Assembly (NCBI GenBank): GCA_902586435.1
Contig: CACIHJ010000006.1
Span: 1 to 64,000, forward strand
Length of the DNA: 64,000 nucleotides
Direction: 5' to 3'
Source: an uncultured Bacteroidota bacterium
GTDB taxonomy: Bacteria > Bacteroidota > Bacteroidia > Flavobacteriales > Flavobacteriaceae
The notes under the pieces were generated by a model that was not told the origin of the DNA, did not search any database, and saw only the letters and a program-made list of their open reading frames with translations. Every line of letters starts with the position of its first letter. Position 1 is the stretch's first letter. The translations under genes and the position numbers were made by a program. This document shows, piece by piece, positions 57,765-64,000 of this stretch.

Positions 57765-58871
57765 TTATTGAATATTCAAGTTATAGGTAGCATGAAGATT
57801 TTTCTTTCTTCCTATTATTGCATTAAGAATCTCAAACTTCATCATAAGAGATTCTATCCTTTTTACTGTTTTAACTTGAACAGTAATTGTATTTTTTGCT
57901 GGGACTTCTAAAAAATCTGAATATTGATGAAATGTATAATCCCCAATGTACTTTAGTTTAAGTGGCAAGCTACTTAAATTAGTTAAACTTATTTCAAGCA
58001 ATGCTGTCTCTCCAGTATATCCTTTACTTTCAACCTTAAAATTTGAGGCAATAATAGAAGATAATATTTCTTCTTTTCCCGCTATTAAATCTTCAAACCA
58101 AACAAAAGTGTTTCCCATAAATAATGCTTTTTTTATAGAATTTTGTTTGAGATCATTAGAAAGAATATAGGTTAATGGTCTATGACCACCCTCAGGAATT
58201 TCGAATAGCCAGTCTGAAATTCCATGAATATCTGAAGTCCCAAGAATAGTTAAATTATTTTCCAGGGCAATCTCAAATGCTTCTTCAGAAAAGGTAAGCT
58301 CATTTGCAACTTCTATACCATGAATTAAATTTTCTTTTATAAGGTTCTTATGAACTGGGTCTAACTTTGCGATACCATCCATTCTTCCTTGTGAATTACT
58401 AGTCCAATGGGGATGATTCCAAAAAACAAATGCTCCTTGTTTATTTGCCTCATATATACCTGCGACAGAGTCATTTTCAAATAATAGCTTATTAGCATCC
58501 TTAATAAAGATGGCATTAAAATGACCTGGAGGCATGTTTCTTGTTATTTCAGAACCAGGAAGAACTATTAAGTCTCCACCTCCTACAGATTCTTTTGCAA
58601 TTTGATATGATCTATTAAAATCAGGGTTTGGGATATCTTCTCTGTGTGGCTGATATTCTAAATGGTCAGTAATAGCAATCAACTCAAAGCCTTCTCTTTG
58701 GGCTTCTTCAGTTCTAATACTTGGCCATACCATACCATCTGAAAAAACAGTATGAGTATGCAAATCAGCACCTATAAGAATGTTTCCTTCCGGTGCAATA
58801 AAATTCTTTAAGTTTTCTTGAGAACTTAAATAAGTTGTAAAAAGAATTAAAAGAGAAAGCTTAATTTTCAT
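57765..58871 (-). CDS. PHP-domain phosphoesterase (Sb-PDE-like), secreted
   Basis: GADLHTHTVFSDGMVWPSIRTEEAQREGFELIAITDHLEYQ...LPGSEITR...WNHPHW...TILGTSDIHG. Confidence 0.88.
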   Translation of the reverse strand: MKIKLSLLILFTTYLSSQENLKNFIAPEGNILIGADLHTHTVFSDGMVWPSIRTEEAQREGFELIAITDHLEYQPHREDIPNPDFNRSYQIAKESVGGGDLIVLPGSEITRNMPPGHFNAIFIKDANKLLFENDSVAGIYEANKQGAFVFWNHPHWTSNSQGRMDGIAKLDPVHKNLIKENLIHGIEVANELTFSEEAFEIALENNLTILGTSDIHGISDWLFEIPEGGHRPLTYILSNDLKQNSIKKALFMGNTFVWFEDLIAGKEEILSSIIASNFKVESKGYTGETALLEISLTNLSSLPLKLKYIGDYTFHQYSDFLEVPAKNTITVQVKTVKRIESLMMKFEILNAIIGRKKNLHATYNLNIQ

Positions 58872-58889
58872 TGTAACAATATAAAAACT

Positions 58890-59531
58890 TTAATTACAAC
58901 TAATCTCATATTCGTCCCAAATTTTTTCTGGTGTAATATTAGGGAAGTAATAACATTTTTTTGAATTATCTGGAAAAGTCAAAAATTTGTAGAAACCTGT
59001 TGGAACATGAGCTCCTGTATCTAAAATTATATGATCAGAATTGAATTCCAAATTAATTTCAACCTCTATAGTTCCTAGTGTTTCTGCCCACTCTCTAACT
59101 TTTTCCTCAAGATCTACCCAAGCACCTCTGTTAAGATCATCATATTGTAGGGCTACATTTAAATAAGAAAAAGTTGCTAATAAATTAGAATAGGAATCAG
59201 TAAAAGACCCTGCAGGAGCCATATGTCCTCTATCCCATCTATTATTGTAATAATCATTATCATCAGAGGTATGTATAGAGTCTACCTTGAAGAATTGCAT
59301 TCCAGCCCTGTCAGCATTTTTTTCTATATCTCTAACTTGATACTTAACCCAATTTGGCTGTTCAAAAATTTCATTATATGATATTTCAAAAATATTATTA
59401 CTTACGATAATTGAATCTTTCAACTCTCGATCAAGAATTGATGTTTCAATTTCTGAATCTTGAATATTTGATGAACTCTCTTTTTTACATCCTAAAAAGA
59501 GGATAATTAAGATTATTAAAACCCTATACAT
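58890..59531 (-). CDS. DNA/RNA non-specific endonuclease, lipoprotein
   Basis: Lipobox LFLGC; YNNRWDRGHMAPAGSF (DRGH catalytic motif) and downstream Asn-rich nuclease core. Confidence 0.85.
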   Translation of the reverse strand: MYRVLIILIILFLGCKKESSSNIQDSEIETSILDRELKDSIIVSNNIFEISYNEIFEQPNWVKYQVRDIEKNADRAGMQFFKVDSIHTSDDNDYYNNRWDRGHMAPAGSFTDSYSNLLATFSYLNVALQYDDLNRGAWVDLEEKVREWAETLGTIEVEINLEFNSDHIILDTGAHVPTGFYKFLTFPDNSKKCYYFPNITPEKIWDEYEISCN

Positions 59532-60421
59532 TACGGACTAACATATTTTCTGACTAGCCCCTCTTGAGTAACAGAAGCAATCATTGTTCCATCAACATTA
59601 AATATACTACCTCTAGAAAACCCTCTTGCATTTGATGCACTTGGACTTTCTACATCATATAGTAGCCAATCATTAATTGAAAAATCTCTGTGAAACCATA
59701 GAGCATGATCTAAACTTGCATAATAGGCAAGAGAAGATGATAATTCCTCTCTGTGAGGTAAAGTTGAAGTAGCCAACAAACCATAGTCACTAGCAAATGC
59801 TAAAAGCTGATGATGAACTGGAAGAGGCTTATCAATTGTATCTTTTAGTCTAAACCAGAAGTGACTGTTTGGATCCTGGTTTTTTTTCTGAAGAAAAATT
59901 GGTGTCTCCACAGGTTTAAATTCAAATATCTCAGGATGAGCTTTTAAAAATATTTTATATCTATCAGGAAAATCATCCTTATGTTTTTCAGCTTGTTGAA
60001 AATCAGTAAGAAGCATATCAGGCATCAAAACATTTGGCATTGTCAATTGATGGTCAAAGCCTTTCTCAGTTTTTTGAAATGAAGCAGCCATATTAAAAAT
60101 TGCTTTATTATTTTGAAATGCAACAACTCTCCTAGTTGTAAAACTTCCTCCATTTCTAATTTTATCCACCTCATAAATTATCGGAATATTAATATCTCCC
60201 GGTAGAATAAAATAACCATGGAGAGAGTGAGCAATCCTATCCTCAGGGACTGTTTGGTATGCAGCATGAAGGGATTGGCCTAGTACCTGACCTCCAAAGA
60301 CTCTACCCCAAATAGTTTGATAGTTTTTACCCTCAAACTTATTTTCATCTAGTTGCTTAAGATTTATAATCGATAAGATTTCATTTATATCCACTTTTGG
60401 TAATATGATATAATTATTCAA
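59531..60421 (-). CDS. tesB: Acyl-CoA thioesterase II
   Basis: TIWGRVFGGQVLGQSLHAAYQTVPEDRIAHSLHGYFILPGD...NGGSFTTRRVVAFQN...SLDHALWFHRDF. Confidence 0.92.
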   Translation of the reverse strand: MNNYIILPKVDINEILSIINLKQLDENKFEGKNYQTIWGRVFGGQVLGQSLHAAYQTVPEDRIAHSLHGYFILPGDINIPIIYEVDKIRNGGSFTTRRVVAFQNNKAIFNMAASFQKTEKGFDHQLTMPNVLMPDMLLTDFQQAEKHKDDFPDRYKIFLKAHPEIFEFKPVETPIFLQKKNQDPNSHFWFRLKDTIDKPLPVHHQLLAFASDYGLLATSTLPHREELSSSLAYYASLDHALWFHRDFSINDWLLYDVESPSASNARGFSRGSIFNVDGTMIASVTQEGLVRKYVSP

Positions 60422-60469
60422 AATTAGAAAAACATTGATTATATTAGCGCCTCATTTAAAATAAAATTC

Positions 60470-61801
60470 ATGAAAAAAATATTAACTACAATTGCTTTTG
60501 CTTCTTTTGCTTTAGTTAATGCACAAGAAGTAGATTTTGTTGAGTATGACTTAGATAATGGATTACATGTTATACTACATCAAGATAATAGAGCTCCTGT
60601 GATAACTACTTCTGTTCTATATCACGTTGGATCAAAAGATGAAGAAGAGGGAAGAACTGGTTTTGCTCATATGTTTGAACACTTATTATTTGAGGGTACT
60701 GAAAATATTGAGGGTGGCCAGTGGTTTAAAATCGTTGATGCAAACGGAGGACAAAATAATGCTTATACTTCTAATGATTACACATATTATTACGAAGTTT
60801 TTCCATCTAATAAACTAGAGTTAAGCTTATGGATGGAATCTGAAAGAATGTTACATCCAATAATTAGAGATGAAAATAGGATTGAGCTTCAGGAAGGTGT
60901 CGTCAAGGAGGAGAAAAACTTTAGACTTAATAATGCGCCTTATGGTTATTTACTTTATGCTGCAACTAGTAACCTCTACAAAAAGCATCCATATGGGAGG
61001 CTGACTATAGGTTATGATGCAGATCTTGAAGCTGCTAATATTGATGACTTTCTTAAGTTTAATAATAAATTTCACAAACCTGGAAATGCAATCCTAACTG
61101 TTGCAGGAGATTTTGAAATTGAACAAACAAAACAATTGATTGAAAAATATTTTGGTGGGATTCCAAAGAGTGATAAAGTAGTTAGAAATCTTCCTAAAGA
61201 AGACCCAATAACAGAAACCATTGTTGCTGAATGGCGTGATCCAAATATTCAAGTTCCAGCTCTTGTTATTGGCTATGTTACACCTAAAATGAATTCAAGA
61301 GATTCTAGAATATTAAATTTATTATCTACATACTTAAGTGTTGGAAAGAGTTCTGTTTTATATAAAAAAATGGTTGATGAAAAGAAAATGGCACTTGCTG
61401 TTCAAACAGTTAATCTAGCACAAGAAGACTATGGGACATATTTAATGCTTGCTCTTCCTGTTGGAGAATTTACACTAGACAACTTACTTGAGGAGATTGA
61501 TGTAGAAATAGAAAAAGTACAAAATGATTTAATCTCTGAAAGAGATATGGAAAAGCTTCAGAATATAGTTGAGTCTCAATTTGTGAGCAGAAATGCTTCA
61601 ATGGAAGGAATTGCAAATTCTCTAGCTGACTATTATACACTTTATGGTGATACAAATCTTATAAATAGTGAAATTGATATCTACAGAAGTATAACTAGAG
61701 AAGAGATTAGAGATGTTGCTAATAAATATTTAAACTCAAATCAAAGGTTAGAATTAGACTATCTTCCTGGTGATGAACAAAATAAAACAGTAATAGAATG
61801 A
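60470..61801 (+). CDS. M16 family zinc peptidase (catalytic)
   Basis: GRTGFAHMFEHLLFEGTENI (HxxEH) and ...LQEGVVKEEKNFR. Confidence 0.92.
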   Translation: MKKILTTIAFASFALVNAQEVDFVEYDLDNGLHVILHQDNRAPVITTSVLYHVGSKDEEEGRTGFAHMFEHLLFEGTENIEGGQWFKIVDANGGQNNAYTSNDYTYYYEVFPSNKLELSLWMESERMLHPIIRDENRIELQEGVVKEEKNFRLNNAPYGYLLYAATSNLYKKHPYGRLTIGYDADLEAANIDDFLKFNNKFHKPGNAILTVAGDFEIEQTKQLIEKYFGGIPKSDKVVRNLPKEDPITETIVAEWRDPNIQVPALVIGYVTPKMNSRDSRILNLLSTYLSVGKSSVLYKKMVDEKKMALAVQTVNLAQEDYGTYLMLALPVGEFTLDNLLEEIDVEIEKVQNDLISERDMEKLQNIVESQFVSRNASMEGIANSLADYYTLYGDTNLINSEIDIYRSITREEIRDVANKYLNSNQRLELDYLPGDEQNKTVIE

Positions 61802-63909
61802 AAAAAGAAATCTTAAAAAAATTGACAATGATTGGAATAATTAAAAAAGTACTGCTAATTGCAATATTTGTTTTTTCTAACTCTCTTATAGCTCAGGTTG
61901 ATAGATCTGTTATGCCAGAATCTGGACCAGCTCCAGAGATTAAATTTGGTACGCCTAAAACCTTTCTGCTAGATAATGGGTTAACTGTTATGGTAGTGGA
62001 AAATTCTAAATTACCAAGAGCTTCTGCTTCATTAAACTTTAATAATCCTTTGATTTTTGAAGGAGAGATTGCAGGAGTTAGTGCCGTTCTTGGGGGGATG
62101 TTAGGTAATGGAACTAATTCAATTGCAAAGGATGATTTTAATGAAGAAATTGATTATATGGGGGCCACTCTTTCTGTCTCAGGTACTGGTGTTTTTGCAA
62201 GTTCTCTTTCAAGATATTTTGATAGAGTGCTTGAGTTAATGGCTGGGTCAGTTCTTGAACCACTTTTAACCCAAGAAGAGTTTGAAAGACAACGTGATTT
62301 GTTAAAAGAAAATCTAAAGACAGCCGATAAAGATGTTGCAACTGCTGCAGATAGAGTTGAAAATTTATTAACCTATGGAGCTAAACATCCAAATGGAGAA
62401 TTTGTCTCTCAAGAATCTATAGACAAAATAACTTTAAATGATGTTAAAGATTACTTTGAAAATTTTAGTAAATCAACTAATGCTTTTCTTGTTATAATTG
62501 GTGATGTTAAATTTGAAGATATTAAAACAAAAGTTACTAGCTTATTTAATGGATGGGAAGCAGGAGAAGTTATAGCGAGTTCTTACCCTACTCCAACCAA
62601 CCCTGAAAAATCTGAGATTATATTTGTCGATATGCCAAATGCTACTCAATCTGTAGTTTCAATTATAAATACTATAGATTTTAATAAAAAAGAGTCAGAT
62701 TACTTTTCAGCTCTTGTAGCAAACAGAATTCTTGGTGGTGGTGGATCCGGAAGATTATTTAATAATTTAAGAGAAGATAAGGGGTGGACATATGGATCAT
62801 ATTCTGGTATAAATGAAAGTTATAAAACAAAAGGAGTTGTTATAGCTCAAGCTCAAGTTAGAAATGAGGTTACTGATAGTTCAGCTGTTGAATTATTAAA
62901 GGAAATAGATAAAATGAGAAATACTCTTGTTACTGATGAGGAGATGCAAAATGCTAAAGCAAAATATACAGGTAATTTTGTCTTATCACTAGAAAATGCC
63001 TCAACGGTTGCTTCTTTTGCTAGAAATATCATTACACAAGATTTGACTGAGGACTACTATAATACTTTCCTTTCAAATATTGATAAGGTAAGTAAAGAAG
63101 ATGTCCAAAAAGCTTCACAAAAATATTTTCAAACAAGCACAACCAGAATATTTATAACTGGGAAGGGTAGTGAAATTCTAGAAAGTCTGGAGAATATTGA
63201 TTATAATGGAGAGAAACTTACAGTTAGATATTTTGATAATTTCGGTAACGAAACTGCTAGACCAGATTACAGTGTTGACGAAAGTGTATCTGCAGCAAGT
63301 ATAATTAACAATTATATTGATGCAATTGGCGGTGCTGATAAATTAGAATCTGTTTCATCAATTGAAGAGACATATGCTGCTGATATTATGGGTAATCCTT
63401 TTGAACTATATACTTTAAAAAGTAATAAAAATCAATCTTTAACTACTATTAGCGTGATGGGTCAATCTCAAAAAATTATTGTAAATCAATCATCTGCTTT
63501 TATGGAAGTTATGGGACAAAAAATGGAGATAACAGGTGCAGAATTAGAAGAGGCTATAGCAAGTGCCGCATTATTTACTGAAACTAGTCTTGACTATTCG
63601 AATATTGAATTGATTGGTAAGAGTGAAGTTAATGGTGAACCTGTATATGAAATAAAAGTTTCAGATTCAAAATCATTATTCTATTCTATTGAAACTGGGT
63701 TAAAGCTAAAAGAACTTCAAACCCAAGAGGTCGAAGGGAACAGTATAATAACTGAAAACTTCTATAGCAATTATGAAGATGTTGAAGGAATCCTATTTCC
63801 AATGTCAATCAACTTAGTCACTCCTTCAATTCCTATTCCTGGAGGATTAAACTTAAGTGCTAAGTCAATAAAATTAAATGTTGATGTTTCCGATTCGGAT
63901 TTTGAATAA
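61798..63909 (+). CDS. M16 family peptidase-like partner lacking HxxEH, with extra C-terminal domain
   Basis: M16 fold (LDNGLTVMVVENSKLPRASASLNF; ANRILGGGGSGRLFNNLREDKGWTYG) but no HxxEH; the C-terminal ~200 aa resemble a secreted lipoprotein-carrier-like beta domain. Confidence 0.85.
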   Translation: MKKEILKKLTMIGIIKKVLLIAIFVFSNSLIAQVDRSVMPESGPAPEIKFGTPKTFLLDNGLTVMVVENSKLPRASASLNFNNPLIFEGEIAGVSAVLGGMLGNGTNSIAKDDFNEEIDYMGATLSVSGTGVFASSLSRYFDRVLELMAGSVLEPLLTQEEFERQRDLLKENLKTADKDVATAADRVENLLTYGAKHPNGEFVSQESIDKITLNDVKDYFENFSKSTNAFLVIIGDVKFEDIKTKVTSLFNGWEAGEVIASSYPTPTNPEKSEIIFVDMPNATQSVVSIINTIDFNKKESDYFSALVANRILGGGGSGRLFNNLREDKGWTYGSYSGINESYKTKGVVIAQAQVRNEVTDSSAVELLKEIDKMRNTLVTDEEMQNAKAKYTGNFVLSLENASTVASFARNIITQDLTEDYYNTFLSNIDKVSKEDVQKASQKYFQTSTTRIFITGKGSEILESLENIDYNGEKLTVRYFDNFGNETARPDYSVDESVSAASIINNYIDAIGGADKLESVSSIEETYAADIMGNPFELYTLKSNKNQSLTTISVMGQSQKIIVNQSSAFMEVMGQKMEITGAELEEAIASAALFTETSLDYSNIELIGKSEVNGEPVYEIKVSDSKSLFYSIETGLKLKELQTQEVEGNSIITENFYSNYEDVEGILFPMSINLVTPSIPIPGGLNLSAKSIKLNVDVSDSDFE

Positions 63910-63916
63910 AAAACAG

Positions 63917-63943
63917 GGGAGCTTTTAAGCTCCCTTTTTTTTT
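63917..63943. terminator. Terminator between convergent genes
   Basis: GGGAGCTT-tt-AAGCTCCC followed by T9; overlaps the 3' end of the minus-strand ORF. Confidence 0.8.
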
Positions 63944-64000
63944 GTTACTAAATAAACCCCTATAAGGATAACTCCTGTACCTAATACTTGTACTAATTTA
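63925..64000 (-). CDS. 3' end of a truncated membrane protein gene, possibly EamA/DMT transporter
   Basis: Reverse strand reads ...KLVQVLGTGVILIGVYLVTKKKGA*, typical of a final TM helix plus basic tail. Confidence 0.5.
   Translation of the reverse strand, partial: KLVQVLGTGVILIGVYLVTKKKGA

Noticed and set aside
61798-63909. Second M16 peptidase lacking HxxEH as a decayed gene
   Set aside because: Catalytically inactive M16 partners paired with an active subunit are a well-known arrangement; the ORF is intact and overlaps the first gene by ATGA.
1-64000. CRISPR array, prophage or toxin-antitoxin/defence island
   Set aside because: No regularly spaced repeats, cas genes, phage structural genes or recognisable defence genes; the only recombinase-like sequence is the domain fused to sdhA.

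Overview
This is a 64 kb AT-rich chromosomal segment of a Bacteroidota/Flavobacteriales-type bacterium. The taxon is inferred from gene content and a TTTG-N19-TATATTTG promoter in front of the tRNA. The window is densely packed with about 62 CDSs, one tRNA-Asn(GTT) and several Rho-independent terminators. I saw no rRNA, CRISPR array, complete prophage or transposase. Content includes xth, glyS, an sdhC-sdhA-(S10 peptidase)-sdhB locus, pepP, SCO1, rseP, a P-II/amt pair, a glycerate kinase/GntP cluster, a Rieske/b561-like/YceI cluster, tandem small lipoproteins, two DUF5916-like outer-membrane proteins, a TonB receptor, indoleamine 2,3-dioxygenase, and an M16 peptidase pair. The most unusual observation is that the SdhA ORF carries an in-frame N-terminal extension of about 115 aa. 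This extension looks like the Arm-type DNA-binding domain of a Bacteroidetes tyrosine recombinase. No ATG/GTG/TTG is visible at the canonical SdhA start, and a GTACCCC-AAAAA-GTGCCCC repeat and a -7-like promoter motif lie immediately upstream. Other notable signals are an A9-tract frameshift at the pepP N-terminus, duplicated terminator-leader modules between tandem NTF2-like lipoprotein genes with an apparent orphan leader, a TTATCAA operator-like cluster upstream of P-II/amt, and an APH-M23-class III aminotransferase fusion. All family calls come from reading the sequence by eye; no database search was run.
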